Part shown: piece by piece, positions 8,205 to 17,345 of the stretch
Numbering within the stretch: position 1 is the first letter of the stretch
Layout: each line of letters begins with the position of its first letter
NCBI RefSeq assembly: GCF_014639795.1
Contig: NZ_BMGC01000028.1
Location: 1-50,457, forward strand
DNA length: 50,457 nucleotides
DNA from: Gordonia jinhuaensis
GTDB lineage: Bacteria > Actinomycetota > Actinomycetes > Mycobacteriales > Mycobacteriaceae
Reading direction: 5' to 3'
Notes under the pieces: model-generated
The model's database searches: none
Told to the model about the DNA's origin: nothing
Seen by the model: the letters and a program-made list of their open reading frames with translations, nothing else
Program-made: the position numbers and the translations under genes

Positions 8205-9344
8205 GTGTTCGGAGGCCATCGCCCCGCGCTGCGGAATGAATCGGTGTCGCCACGGCGCCCACTGCCGTGGGTGTTGCTGGCGGCGATCGTGATGCTCGTC
8301 GTCTCCGCATGCGGCGCAGGCTCGACCGACGAGCCCGGTGGTGCCGACATCTCCAGCGGTAAGCGCCACGTCACCCTCATCGCCTATGCCACGCCCAAGC
8401 CGGGATTCGACGCGATCATCCCGGCGTTCCGTAAAACCGAGCAGGGCCGCGACGTCGGCTTCTATCAGTCCTACGGCGCGTCCGGCGACCAGTCGCGCAA
8501 GGTCGCTCGCCGCGTGCCGGCCGACGTGGTCAACTTCTCCGTCGAGCCCGACGTCACGCGACTGGTCAAGGCGGGCCTGGTCGACGAGAACTGGAAGAAG
8601 GCGTATCCGAACAACTCGACACCGTTCGGGTCGGTGGTGGTGCTCGTGGTACGTAAGGGCAATCCGAAGAACATCCACACCTGGAACGACCTGCTGCGGC
8701 CGGGGATCTCGGTGATCACTCCGAACCCGTCGAGTTCGGGATCGGCCAAGTGGAACCTGCTGGCTCCCTACGCGGCGGTCAGCGACGGCGGCAAGAACCG
8801 TGCAGCGGGCCTGGACTACGTGCGTGAGCTGGTGCGCGATCACGTACGGGTGCAACCGTCGTCCGGGCGTGCGGCCACGACCGCCTTCGAGCAGGGGCAG
8901 GGCGATGTGCTGATCAGCTACGAGAACGAGGCCATCATGCTCGCCCGCAAGAACGCCTCGGCTCCGGCCTCGCAGCGTATCGACTATGTGGTGCCCTCGA
9001 CCACCTTCAAGATCGAGAACCCGGTGGCGATCGTCAACACCACCGAGAACCGTTCGGCAGCTGAGGATTTCGTGTCCTATCTGTTCACTCCGCAGGCGCA
9101 GCGCATCTGGGCGCAGCAGGGATTCCGCCCCGTCGACAAGACCGTGGCCGCACAGACCGCCGACCTGTTCCCCGGCACGATCGACAAGCTCTGGACGATC
9201 AAGGATCTGGGTTCTGAGCTCGGCAAGGGCACTGCGGCGAAGAACAAGGGCAAGGACCTGACCGGATGGAAGGCCGTGGACTCGGCACTGTTCGGCACCA
9301 GCGGTGAGATCACGAAGATCTACGATGCGGGAGGCAAGCAATGA
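8205..9344 (+). CDS. subI: sulfate-binding lipoprotein of the ABC transporter
   Basis: This extracytoplasmic solute-binding protein for sulfate (possibly also thiosulfate) is 379 aa. The lipoprotein signal has basic residues, a hydrophobic stretch and the lipobox LVVSAC with the acceptor Cys at residue 37. The body carries sulfate-binding-protein motifs such as YQSYGASGDQSRKV, ADVVNFSVEPDVTRLV, ITPNPSSSGSAKWNLLAPYA and GQGDVLISYENEA. The GTG at 8205 follows AGGAGG at 8191-8196 with 8-nt spacing. It overlaps cysT by 4 nt and heads the transport operon. Confidence 0.95.
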   Translation: MFGGHRPALRNESVSPRRPLPWVLLAAIVMLVVSACGAGSTDEPGGADISSGKRHVTLIAYATPKPGFDAIIPAFRKTEQGRDVGFYQSYGASGDQSRKVARRVPADVVNFSVEPDVTRLVKAGLVDENWKKAYPNNSTPFGSVVVLVVRKGNPKNIHTWNDLLRPGISVITPNPSSSGSAKWNLLAPYAAVSDGGKNRAAGLDYVRELVRDHVRVQPSSGRAATTAFEQGQGDVLISYENEAIMLARKNASAPASQRIDYVVPSTTFKIENPVAIVNTTENRSAAEDFVSYLFTPQAQRIWAQQGFRPVDKTVAAQTADLFPGTIDKLWTIKDLGSELGKGTAAKNKGKDLTGWKAVDSALFGTSGEITKIYDAGGKQ

Positions 9345-10225
9345 CCGCCGATGCGCAGGTAGGCAAGATCGGCGCCGGTGACACCGGGCGGGGCGACGCC
9401 GGCCGGAGCCGCACACGTCGCCGCCGATCGCGGCATGCGGTGGGAACCAGCCCGCTGGGTCTGGGCATCTCGATGCTGTGGCTCTCGCTGATCGTGCTGC
9501 TGCCGATCGCGGCACTGGTGGTCAAGAGTTTTGACGACGGGTGGAGTGGGTTCGCCTCGGCGATCACCGCCGACAACGCCCTCGCGTCGTTCCGCGTGAC
9601 GATCGGTGTCTCGCTGGTCGTGGCGATCATCAACGTGGTGATGGGGACCATCGTGGCGTGGGTGCTGGTGCGCGACGACTTCCCCGGCAAACGCTTCGTC
9701 AACGCGCTGATCGACCTGCCGTTCGCGCTGCCGACGATCGTGGCGAGCCTGGTGCTGCTGTCGCTCTACGGACCCAACAGCCCGATCGGTGTCCACGTCA
9801 ACGCCACCAGGTTCGCGCTCGTGATCGCCCTGACCTTCGTGACGCTGCCGTTCGTGGTGCGCCAGGTGCAGCCGGTGCTGATCGAACTCGACAAGGAAGT
9901 CGAGGAGGCCGCGGCTTCCCTGGGGGCGAGCAACCTCACCACGTTCCGACGGATCATCCTGCCCTCGCTGGTGCCGGCCATCCTGACCGGCGGTGGCCTC
10001 GCCTTCGCCAGGGCCATCGGCGAATTCGGTTCGGTGGTGCTGATCGGTGGCAACATCCCCGGTGACACCCAGGTGACCTCGCAGTACATCCAGCAGCAGA
10101 TCGAGATCGACAGCCCGGTCTCGGCCGCGGCGGTGTCGGTGGTGCTGCTGGTCATCGCGTTCGTGGTCTTGCTGATCCTGCGGATCTTCTCCCAGCGCGC
10201 GTCACGCCGAGAGGAACTGAGCTGA
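9341..10225 (+). CDS. cysT: sulfate ABC transporter permease CysT
   Basis: This 294-aa inner-membrane permease has six predicted spans and a basic N-terminal extension (GRSRTRRRRSRH) before the first. The EAA loop that contacts the ATPase is EEAAASLGASNLTTFRRI, followed by FARAIGEFGSVVLIGGNIP, the usual CysT/CysU signature. The ATG overlaps the subI stop and the gene's stop overlaps cysW, showing translational coupling. With CysW it forms the translocation channel. Confidence 0.95.
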   Translation: MTADAQVGKIGAGDTGRGDAGRSRTRRRRSRHAVGTSPLGLGISMLWLSLIVLLPIAALVVKSFDDGWSGFASAITADNALASFRVTIGVSLVVAIINVVMGTIVAWVLVRDDFPGKRFVNALIDLPFALPTIVASLVLLSLYGPNSPIGVHVNATRFALVIALTFVTLPFVVRQVQPVLIELDKEVEEAAASLGASNLTTFRRIILPSLVPAILTGGGLAFARAIGEFGSVVLIGGNIPGDTQVTSQYIQQQIEIDSPVSAAAVSVVLLVIAFVVLLILRIFSQRASRREELS

Positions 10226-11154
10226 TGAAGGTCTCACCGCTGGCCCGCTACGGGCTGCGCACCATCGCACTGGCCTACCTGTTCATCCTCGTGGTGGTTC
10301 CGGTCGGACTGATCTTCTGGCGCTCCTTCGAGCACGGGTTCGGACAGTTCTGGGACTGGATCACCACACCGGCGGCGATCGCCGCACTGCAGCTGAGCCT
10401 GCTGATCCTGGTGATCGTGGTGCCGCTGAACGTGATCTTCGGCGTCGTGATGGCACTGGCCTTGGCGCGCAGCGACTTCCGCGGCAAGAAGCTGGTCGAA
10501 GGTGTGGTCGACATGCCCTTCGCGGTGTCACCGGTGGTCGTGGGTGTCGCACTGATCCTGTTGTGGGGGTACGGCGGCTGGTTCGGCGGTGTGGAGAACC
10601 TCGGCTTCCGGGTGATCTTCGGGCTGCCGGGTATGGTGCTGGCCACCATCTTCGTGACGCTGCCCTTCGTGGTCCGCGAGGTCGAACCGGTGCTGCGCGA
10701 GGTGGGCACCGAGCAGGAACAGGCCGCGGCGACCCTGGGTGCCAACAGCTGGCAGATCTTCTGGCGCATCACCTTGCCGGCGATCCGCTGGGGACTGATC
10801 TACGGCATCATCCTCACCGTCGCGCGCGCACTGGGTGAATACGGCGCGGTGACGATGGTTTCGTCGAATCTGCCCGGTGTGTCCCAGACGCTCACGCTGC
10901 TGGTGTCCTCGCGCTACACCGACGACTACAACGAGTTCGGCGCCTACGCCGCAGCCACCCTGCTGATGATCGTCGCGCTGGTGATCCTGTTCGCGATGAC
11001 GTTCATCCAGCGCCGCGAGGTGGGTGACCACCAGGCGGTGGTCGACCGCAAGCGTGGCCAGGCCGACTCGGACGAGATCTCCGACGATGTCGGCGCAGTG
11101 CCGGAATCCGCGACCAGCGATCAGCCAACCCAGGGCGAGAAGGAGTACGTCTGA
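10225..11154 (+). CDS. cysW: sulfate ABC transporter permease CysW
   Basis: This 309-aa second permease has about six spans and the EAA motif [20 protein letters not shown], then [19 protein letters not shown] as in CysW. The C-terminal 40 residues (after [10 protein letters not shown]) form a charged, probably disordered tail. The start overlaps the cysT stop and the end overlaps the cysA start, so cysT, cysW and cysA are tightly coupled. Confidence 0.95.
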   Translation: MKVSPLARYGLRTIALAYLFILVVVPVGLIFWRSFEHGFGQFWDWITTPAAIAALQLSLLILVIVVPLNVIFGVVMALALARSDFRGKKLVEGVVDMPFAVSPVVVGVALILLWGYGGWFGGVENLGFRVIFGLPGMVLATIFVTLPFVVREVEPVLREVGTEQEQAAATLGANSWQIFWRITLPAIRWGLIYGIILTVARALGEYGAVTMVSSNLPGVSQTLTLLVSSRYTDDYNEFGAYAAATLLMIVALVILFAMTFIQRREVGDHQAVVDRKRGQADSDEISDDVGAVPESATSDQPTQGEKEYV

Positions 11155-12158
11155 TGACCATCTCGGTGCGAGGCGCGAACAAGCGCTATGGCGACTTCGC
11201 CGCACTCGACAACGTGTCGCTGGAGATCCCGGACGGATCGCTCACGGCGTTGCTCGGCCCGTCGGGATCGGGAAAGTCGACGCTGTTGCGGTCGATCGCC
11301 GGACTCGACGAGCTGGACTCGGGCGTCATCACGATCTCCGGTGACGACGTGACCGGGCTGTCGCCGCAGAAGCGCGACATCGGATTCGTGTTCCAGCACT
11401 ACGCCGCCTTCAAGCACATGACCGTGCGCGACAACGTGGCCTTCGGTCTGAAGATCCGCAAGCGCCCCAAATCCGAGATCACGGCGCGGGTCGACGAGCT
11501 GCTGGAGGTGGTGGGGCTCACCGGTTTCCAGACGAGATACCCCGCACAGCTCTCCGGAGGCCAGCGCCAGCGGATGGCGTTGGCGCGGGCCCTCGCCGTC
11601 GACCCTCAGGTGCTGCTGCTCGACGAGCCCTTCGGTGCGCTCGACGCCAAGGTTCGTGAGGATCTGCGCCGCTGGCTGCGCCGCCTGCACGACGAGGTGA
11701 ACGTGACGACAGTGCTCGTCACCCACGACCAGGCCGAGGCTCTCGACATCGCCGACCGGATCGCGGTGCTCAACCGCGGTCGGCTCGAACAGGTGGGCAG
11801 CCCCGACGACCTCTACGAGCGTCCGGCCAACGAGTTCGTCATGTCGTTCCTCGGGTCGGTGTCGCGGCTCAACGGCGCACTCGTGCGTCCCCACGACATC
11901 CGCCTGGGGCGTACACCGGATCTCGCGCTGGAGACGGCCGATCCGGCCTCGGCCCAGGCCGGTGTGCTCAAGGCACGCGTGGACCGTGTGGTGCGCTTGG
12001 GATTCGAGGTTCGCGTCGAGCTGACCGCCAGCTCCAGCGGGGAGTCGTTCATCGCGCAGATCACTCGCGGCGACGCCGAGGCGCTGGGATTGCGGGAAGG
12101 TGATGAGATCTTCGCCCGGGTGACGCATGTGCCCGAGACGGGGCTCATCAGCGTCTGA
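11154..12158 (+). CDS. cysA: sulfate ABC transporter ATP-binding protein CysA
   Basis: This 334-aa ATPase energises sulfate import. It has Walker [11 protein letters not shown]-loop FVFQHYAAF, signature [15 protein letters not shown], Walker [13 protein letters not shown] and the switch His in [10 protein letters not shown]. The C-terminal 100 residues (DIRLGRTPD onward) are a TOBE-like regulatory domain. It is the last gene of the operon; a hairpin terminator follows within 6 nt. Confidence 0.96.
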   Translation: MTISVRGANKRYGDFAALDNVSLEIPDGSLTALLGPSGSGKSTLLRSIAGLDELDSGVITISGDDVTGLSPQKRDIGFVFQHYAAFKHMTVRDNVAFGLKIRKRPKSEITARVDELLEVVGLTGFQTRYPAQLSGGQRQRMALARALAVDPQVLLLDEPFGALDAKVREDLRRWLRRLHDEVNVTTVLVTHDQAEALDIADRIAVLNRGRLEQVGSPDDLYERPANEFVMSFLGSVSRLNGALVRPHDIRLGRTPDLALETADPASAQAGVLKARVDRVVRLGFEVRVELTASSSGESFIAQITRGDAEALGLREGDEIFARVTHVPETGLISV

Positions 12159-12163
12159 TCGCG

Positions 12164-12190
12164 CGAGATCGGTCCTGTCGACCGATCTCG
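12164..12190 (+). terminator. Hairpin terminator after cysA
   Basis: CGAGATCGGT (12164-12173) pairs perfectly with ACCGATCTCG (12181-12190) across a 7-nt loop, 6 nt after the cysA stop. There is no U-tract, as is common in high-GC actinobacteria. It could also serve the convergent cysN side. Confidence 0.75.
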
Positions 12191-12196
12191 CCGACT

Positions 12197-12361
12197 GTGT
12201 GCGCCGCACCCCGCGTCGAGGACTCGCGACCTCTCGGGTAGCTCAGCGATCAGGTCATCGATGAGCGCCAAATCCTCAGGTGCCTCGAAGGTGGTGTCGG
12301 GCAACAGATCTGCATACGACTGCGCCACCACGTCGTAACTCACCCTGACGTGGTGGCGCAT
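12197..12361 (-). pseudogene. N-terminal remnant of a SAM-dependent methyltransferase
   Basis: From ATG 12361 the - strand encodes about 55 residues that read like the start of a class I methyltransferase: RVSYDVVAQSYADLLPDT, then ELPERSRVLDAGCGA, which is SAM-binding motif I. Right after the Gly-Cys-Gly-Ala the similarity stops and the frame runs into unrelated sequence toward the cysA terminator. The remaining roughly 150 residues of such an enzyme are absent. I read it as a gene truncated by deletion between cysA and cysN. The frame stays open into cysA, so only the N-terminal part is meaningful. Confidence 0.6.
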
Positions 12362-12384
12362 CGAGGTAACGCTCTCGGGCTCGC

Positions 12385-13698
12385 TCAGACGAGTTCTTTC
12401 AGGTGCAATCCCGCCAGCGCGTCGCCGACCAGACCGGCGGCGAGGGTGTTGCCGCCCTGCGGATCGATGAGCAGGAACGAACCGGTCTCGCGGTTGACGG
12501 TGTAGTCGTCGGCGGCGATCGGCTCGGCCACGGTCACCGTGAGGCGGCCGATCTGGTTGAGCTCCAACGTCTCCGGGGCATCCTCGACGGTCAGGGCCTG
12601 CTCGTCGAACAGTGCCTCGATGGCTCCGACGATCGCCGGGGTGGTCTTCGTGCCGTGCTTGAGGAGCAGTCTCGCGCCGGGACGGAGCGGCTTGTCGCCC
12701 AGCCAGCACACGGTGGCGGTGAACTGTGTGAGCGGCTCGGGCGCGTCGGCAGCGGCGGCGATGATGTCGCCACGGGAGATGTCGATGTCATCCTCGAGCA
12801 ACAGCGTGACGCTGCGCCCGGTGTGTGCCGATGTCAGCGGGCCGTCGGCGGTGTCGATACCGGTCACGGTGGTGCGCGCGCCCGACGACGGGATCACCAC
12901 CTCGTCACCGACCGACACCCGCCCGGCGGCGATCTGGCCGGCGTAGCCGCGGTAGTCGGGGTACTCCGGCGTGCGGGGACGGATCACGTATTGCACCGGC
13001 ATCCGGAAGCCGATCGACTTGCGATCGGTCACATTCGGCACCGTCTCCAGGTGCTCGATCAGAGTCGGACCGTCGTAGAACGGCGTGCGCTCCGAGCGTG
13101 CGGCGACATTGTCGCCGTGCAGCGCCGAGACCGGGATCGACACCACCTGGTCGTCGGACCACCCGAGCGTACGGGTGAGGTCGGCGAAGTCGGCGCGGAT
13201 GTCCTCGTAGGTCTGCGCGGCTTCGTCGACTCCGCTCTTGTCGATCACGAGGTCGATCTTGTTGACCGCCAGCACGAGTCGCGGAACACCCAGCAGCGCC
13301 AGCACGGCGGCGTGCCGTCGGGTCTGGGCGACCACGCCGTTACGCGCGTCGACCAGCAGGATGCCCAGCTGTGCGGTGGACGCACCCGAGACGGTGTTGC
13401 GGGTGTACTGGACGTGACCGGGTGTGTCGGCGAGCACGAACGACCGTGCGAGCGTGGCGAAGTAGCGGTAGGCGACGTCGATGGTGATGCCCTGTTCGCG
13501 TTCTGCGCGCAGCCCGTCGACCAGCAGTGACAGGTCGGGTCCGTCGAGGCCGCGGTCCACCGATGCGCGGGTGACCGCGTCGATCTGGTCGGCCAGAACC
13601 GATTTCGTGTCGTAGAGCAGTCGTCCGACGAGTGTGGACTTGCCGTCGTCGACCGAACCGGCAGTCGCGATGCGCAGGAGATCGGGGGAGTGGTTCAT
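12385..13698 (-). CDS. cysN: sulfate adenylyltransferase subunit 1 (GTPase CysN)
   Basis: This 437-aa GTPase subunit of ATP sulfurylase couples GTP hydrolysis to formation of adenosine 5'-phosphosulfate. It has P-loop GSVDDGKSTLVGRLLYDTK, switch REQGITIDVAYRYF, ADTPGHVQYTRN and NKIDLV, then EF-Tu-like beta-barrels. The protein ends where CysN ends; the APS kinase domain (CysC) fused to it in M. tuberculosis CysNC is missing. This suits an organism that reduces APS directly. Its ATG overlaps the cysD stop (TGATG). It is the last gene of the sirA-cysH-cysD-cysN operon. Confidence 0.95.
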   Translation of the reverse strand: MNHSPDLLRIATAGSVDDGKSTLVGRLLYDTKSVLADQIDAVTRASVDRGLDGPDLSLLVDGLRAEREQGITIDVAYRYFATLARSFVLADTPGHVQYTRNTVSGASTAQLGILLVDARNGVVAQTRRHAAVLALLGVPRLVLAVNKIDLVIDKSGVDEAAQTYEDIRADFADLTRTLGWSDDQVVSIPVSALHGDNVAARSERTPFYDGPTLIEHLETVPNVTDRKSIGFRMPVQYVIRPRTPEYPDYRGYAGQIAAGRVSVGDEVVIPSSGARTTVTGIDTADGPLTSAHTGRSVTLLLEDDIDISRGDIIAAAADAPEPLTQFTATVCWLGDKPLRPGARLLLKHGTKTTPAIVGAIEALFDEQALTVEDAPETLELNQIGRLTVTVAEPIAADDYTVNRETGSFLLIDPQGGNTLAAGLVGDALAGLHLKELV

Positions 13699-14660
13699 CA
13701 GAAGTATCCTTCGCGTTTGCGGTCTTCCATGGCCGCTTCCGACACCCGATCGTCACCGCGGGTGGCCCCGCGCTCGGTCAGCCGCGACGCCGCGACCTCG
13801 GCCAGCACTGCCTCGTTGTCCTTGGCGTCGGAGAGCACCGCGCCGGTGGTGGAGCCGTCGCCCACGGTGCGGTAGCGCACCGAAAGCGTCTGCAGCTCTT
13901 CGCCGTCGGCCGGGCCGCCCCACGATCCGGGGGTCATCCACATGCCGTCGCGCTGATAGACCGGCCGTTCGTGGGCGTAGTAGATCGACGGCAACGCCAC
14001 GTTCTCGCGGGCGATGTAGCGCCACACGTCGAGTTCGGTCCAGTTCGACAGCGGGAACACGCGGACGTGTTCACCCGGTGCGTGGCGACCGTTGTACAGA
14101 TTCCACAGCTCCGGACGCTGACGTTTGGGATCCCACTGCCCGAAGGCGTTGCGCAGCGAGAAGATCCGCTCCTTGGCACGCGAGCGCTCCTCGTCGCGCC
14201 GCCCGCCGCCGAACACCGCGTCGAAGCGGTTGTCGGTGATGGCGTCGAGCAGCGGAACGGTCTGCAGCGGGTTGCGCACACCGTCTGGGCGTTCGGTGAG
14301 GCGACCGTCGGCGAGATACTCCTCGACGCTGGCCACATGAAGGCGCAGGCCGTGCTTCTGGACCACTTCGTCACGGAAGGCCAGCACCTCGGGCAGGTTG
14401 TGACCGGTGTCTACGTGCAGCAGCGGGAAGGGCAGCGGCGCGGGCCAGAACGCCTTGAGCGCCAGATGCAGCATGACCGTCGAGTCCTTGCCACCGGAGA
14501 AGAGCACCACCGGCCGCTCGAACTCGCCCGCGACCTCGCGGAAGATGTGAATGGCCTCGGACTCCAGCGCGTCCAGCGTGGAGAAGTCGTCCTCGTTCTG
14601 CTCGGTGGTCACCGCATCCGGTCTTTCGTCGATGGTTGGCGTGAAATCGGTGCTTGTCAT
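13698..14660 (-). CDS. cysD: sulfate adenylyltransferase subunit 2 CysD
   Basis: This 320-aa catalytic subunit of ATP sulfurylase belongs to the PP-loop family. VVLFSGGKDSTVMLHLALKA is the PP-loop, followed by LLHVDTGHN and VFGGGRRDEERSRAKERIFS, both standard for CysD. It forms the heterodimer with CysN. The start at 14660 overlaps the cysH stop by 4 nt. The N-terminal 25 residues are variable and acidic. Confidence 0.96.
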   Translation of the reverse strand: MTSTDFTPTIDERPDAVTTEQNEDDFSTLDALESEAIHIFREVAGEFERPVVLFSGGKDSTVMLHLALKAFWPAPLPFPLLHVDTGHNLPEVLAFRDEVVQKHGLRLHVASVEEYLADGRLTERPDGVRNPLQTVPLLDAITDNRFDAVFGGGRRDEERSRAKERIFSLRNAFGQWDPKRQRPELWNLYNGRHAPGEHVRVFPLSNWTELDVWRYIARENVALPSIYYAHERPVYQRDGMWMTPGSWGGPADGEELQTLSVRYRTVGDGSTTGAVLSDAKDNEAVLAEVAASRLTERGATRGDDRVSEAAMEDRKREGYF

Positions 14661-15388
14661 GAAACGTGCAATCCGCATTCGGTTTTGGTGGACCCCGCCC
14701 AGCGCCCCGACCTCGGGTCGGCACCTGGTGCGGGCTTGGCTGTGCAGGGTGCGCATCCGATCGACGGATAGCCTTCGTCGACAAGCGGATTGACGATCAC
14801 GCCGCGGGCGTTGATGTAGTCGTTCATCTGCTCGTCCGACCATGCGGCGATCGGGTTGATCTTCACCAGTCCGAAACCCTCGTCGAAGGAGATGAGCGGG
14901 GCGTGGGCGCGGGTGGGTGCCTCCACGCGGCGGATGCCGGTCACCCAGGCGCTGTAGCTCGACAGCGTCGAGCGCAGCGGAACGACCTTGCGCAGCCGGC
15001 AGCACTCGCCGGGGTTGGAGGCGAACAGGTTGCGCCCGACCAGCTGATCCTGCTCGGCGACGGTGTGTTCGGGGGTGACGTTGATCAAGTCGATGTCATA
15101 GATCTGCTCGGCGGCGTCACGGGTGCCCAGCGTCTCGGCGAAGTGGTAACCGGTGTCGAGGAAGAGCACCTTGACCTTCTCGCCGTCGAGGTCGGCGCGG
15201 TCGATGGTGGAACAGGCCAGGTCGATCAGCGCGGCGTCCTGCATGTTCGAGGCCACCACGAAGTCCGAACCGAAGGTGCGCGCCGTCCACGTCAGCAGCT
15301 CCTCCGGAGTCGCCTCCGGACCGAGGTCGGCTGCACCCTGTTCGGCCACCTCACGCAGATAGGCCTCATTGCGCACTGCACTGCTCAT
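14657..15388 (-). CDS. cysH: assimilatory APS reductase CysH
   Basis: This 243-aa thioredoxin-dependent adenylylsulfate reductase makes sulfite and AMP. The paired cysteines in GECCRLRKV and the CxxC of GCAPCTAK are ligands of the [4Fe-4S] cluster that separates APS reductases from cluster-free PAPS reductases. The catalytic Cys is in the C-terminal ECGLH. The start overlaps the sirA stop and the end overlaps cysD. The missing CysC domain in CysN agrees with APS, not PAPS, as substrate. Confidence 0.95.
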   Translation of the reverse strand: MSSAVRNEAYLREVAEQGAADLGPEATPEELLTWTARTFGSDFVVASNMQDAALIDLACSTIDRADLDGEKVKVLFLDTGYHFAETLGTRDAAEQIYDIDLINVTPEHTVAEQDQLVGRNLFASNPGECCRLRKVVPLRSTLSSYSAWVTGIRRVEAPTRAHAPLISFDEGFGLVKINPIAAWSDEQMNDYINARGVIVNPLVDEGYPSIGCAPCTAKPAPGADPRSGRWAGSTKTECGLHVS

Positions 15389-17088
15389 CGAAGATCCTCC
15401 TCAGAGGCGCGCACGACCCAAGCGGCGAAGCGCTCGCCTTCCTCGCGATGTTTCATGAAGTTCCGCACGACCCGTTCGACGTAGTCGCCCAGTTCGGCAG
15501 AGGTCACCTTGTGCTGGCGGAGTTTGCGGCCGAACGCCGCCTCCTGGCCCAGGCTTCCACCGAGGTGAACCTGGAAACCCTCGACCTGATTCCCGTTGTC
15601 GTCATCGACCAGCTGACCCTTGAAGCCGATGTCGGCGATCTGGGCGCGGGCGCAGGAATTGGGGCAGCCGTTGATGTTGACAGTGATCGGCACGTCGAGG
15701 TCGGCGTTGATGTCGGCCAGGCGCTCCTCGAGTTCGGGCACCAGACGCTGCGAACGCTTGCGGGTCTCGACAAAGGAGAGTTTGCAGAACTCGATGCCGC
15801 TGCACGCCATCAGGTTTCGTCGCCACGGTGACGGACGGCCGGACAGTCCGAGTGGTTCGAGCTCATCGAGCAGTGTGGACACGTTCTCGTCGGGCACGTC
15901 GAGGACGATCAGCTTCTGGTACGGGGTGAACCGGATCCTGTCGGAGCCGGCCCGCTGCGCGGCGTCGGCCACCGACTGCAGGATCGTGCCCGACACGCGC
16001 CCGGCGATGGCGGCGAAGCCCACCGCGTTGAGGCCGTTGCGCAGCTTCTGCACGCGCACGTGGTCGATCTGCTCGGTCGGTTCGACGATCGACGGACCGT
16101 CCACGAGCTTGCGGTGCAGGTATTCGTCCTCGAGCACCTGACGGAACTTCTCGATGCCCCAGTCCTTGAGCAGGTACTTCAGCCGTGCCTTCGCGCGCAG
16201 GCGGCGGTAGCCGTAATCCCGGAAGATCGAGATCACGCCCTCCCACACGTCGGGCACCTCGTCGAGCGGAACCCATACGCCCAGACGCTGGGCGAGCATG
16301 GGATTGGTCGACAGACCACCGCCCACCCATACGTCCAGCCCCGGTCCGTATTCGGGGTGCTCCACGCCGATGAACGACACGTCGTTGATCTGGTAGGGCA
16401 CATCGGGCTGACCGGAGATGGCGGTCTTGAACTTGCGCGGCAGATTCGAGTAGGTGGGGTCGCCCACGTAACGGCGCACGATCTCGCCGATCGCGGGCGT
16501 GGGATCGAGCACCTCGTCGAGGGACTCACCGGCCAGCGGTGAGCCGAGGATCACGCGCGGGGTGTCGCCGCAGGCCTCGGTGGTGTTGAGTCCGACAGCC
16601 TCGAGCCGCTGCCAGATGGTGGGGACGTCCTCGATGCGGATCCAGTGGTACTGGACGTTCTCGCGGTCGGACAGATCGGCGGTGTTGCGCCCGAACTCGA
16701 TCGAGATCTCGCCGAGGGTGCGCAGCTGGGCGGCGGTGAGTGCGCCCGCGTCGCAGCGCACCCGCATCATGAAGTGTTCGTCTTCGATGATGTCGATGTT
16801 CTCGTCACCGGTCCAGGTGCCGTCGTAGCCCTGTTTGCGCTGGGTGTAGAGCCCCCACCAGCGCATACGTCCGCGCAGGTCTTGTTTGTCGATCGAGTCG
16901 AAGCCGCGATGGGCGTAGATGTTCTCGATCCGTGCACGCACGTTGAGCGGGTTGTCGTCCTTCTTGACCTGCTCGTTGGAGTTCAGCGGCTCGCGGTATC
17001 CGAGCTTCCACTGTCCCTCGGCCCGGCGTTTGGTGGGCCTGGGACGGGCTGCGCGACGTGACCGGTCGGCATCGGTGGGCGGCGTCAT
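15385..17088 (-). CDS. sirA: ferredoxin-sulfite reductase SirA
   Basis: This 567-aa siroheme/[4Fe-4S] enzyme reduces sulfite to sulfide with six electrons from ferredoxin. The cluster ligands are ACSGIEFCKLSFVETR (C-x5-C) and NGCPNSCAR (C-x3-C). N-terminal WKLGYREPLN and the RGRMRWWGLYTQRKQG region match actinobacterial SirA. It is distinguished from nitrite reductase mainly by context (cysH, cysD, cysN follow with 4-nt overlaps). The ATG at 17088 has AGGAG 9 nt upstream; the frame extends further upstream but outside the likely protein. It is the first structural gene of the reduction operon. Confidence 0.93.
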   Translation of the reverse strand: MTPPTDADRSRRAARPRPTKRRAEGQWKLGYREPLNSNEQVKKDDNPLNVRARIENIYAHRGFDSIDKQDLRGRMRWWGLYTQRKQGYDGTWTGDENIDIIEDEHFMMRVRCDAGALTAAQLRTLGEISIEFGRNTADLSDRENVQYHWIRIEDVPTIWQRLEAVGLNTTEACGDTPRVILGSPLAGESLDEVLDPTPAIGEIVRRYVGDPTYSNLPRKFKTAISGQPDVPYQINDVSFIGVEHPEYGPGLDVWVGGGLSTNPMLAQRLGVWVPLDEVPDVWEGVISIFRDYGYRRLRAKARLKYLLKDWGIEKFRQVLEDEYLHRKLVDGPSIVEPTEQIDHVRVQKLRNGLNAVGFAAIAGRVSGTILQSVADAAQRAGSDRIRFTPYQKLIVLDVPDENVSTLLDELEPLGLSGRPSPWRRNLMACSGIEFCKLSFVETRKRSQRLVPELEERLADINADLDVPITVNINGCPNSCARAQIADIGFKGQLVDDDNGNQVEGFQVHLGGSLGQEAAFGRKLRQHKVTSAELGDYVERVVRNFMKHREEGERFAAWVVRASEEDLR

Positions 17089-17124
17089 CGAAGCAAGACT
17101 CCTGAATCGTCTGCTCGCCGTTGA

Positions 17125-17174
17125 CCAGCCCTCGGGCACGGCCGCCGGCGATGGTGGTGGTCATCACGGGCTGG
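17125..17174 (-). promoter_or_regulatory. Stem-loop between the cysteine leader ORF and sirA
   Basis: CCAGCCC at 17125-17131 and GGGCTGG at 17168-17174 can pair over 7 bp in the sirA leader RNA, 40-85 nt upstream of the sirA start. It lies between the leader ORF stop and the sirA ribosome binding site, where an attenuator or translation-blocking stem would be expected. The loop is long and GC-rich, so alternative folds are possible. Confidence 0.4.
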
Positions 17175-17262
17175 GCGCGGCCGTCGTGAGTCTGCTCGAC
17201 TCGGATCCGGGGGTCGGCAGCCGAGCGCGCGATGCGCATCTGCCGACGGTGGAGGCCGCTGG

Positions 17263-17343
17263 TCAGCGGCGACACCATGCGCTGTCGACGCGCATGAAGT
17301 CGATGTGGCGTCGCGCAGCGAGCCATACCCCGGCAGAGAACAC
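17263..17343 (-). CDS. putative cysteine leader peptide upstream of sirA operon
   Basis: A 26-codon ORF from GTG 17343 to TGA 17263-17265 ends ARRHIDFMRVDSAWCRR-stop. The core RRHID..RV.SA.CR matches, from memory, the short 'putative leader peptides' annotated upstream of sulfur genes in Streptomyces and other actinobacteria (RRHxDLxRxxSAxC type). It lies 174 nt upstream of sirA with a stem-loop in between. There is no Shine-Dalgarno before the GTG, which suggests leaderless translation. The proposed role is ribosome stalling at the Cys codon when cysteine is scarce, changing the fold of the sirA leader. The match is by eye. Confidence 0.7.
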   Translation of the reverse strand: MFSAGVWLAARRHIDFMRVDSAWCRR

Positions 17344-17345
17344 CT

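Noticed and set aside
8107-8292. A Cys-rich + strand frame just before and into subI, tempting as a leader peptide
   Set aside because: It overlaps the subI coding start by about 88 nt, has no start signal, and its Cys codons come from GC-rich subI sequence. The ORF at 7927-8013 is a better leader.
11813-12709. A 298-codon minus-strand frame spanning cysA end and cysN end
   Set aside because: Only its middle (12197-12361) resembles a protein family; the rest is antisense to cysA or out of frame in cysN.
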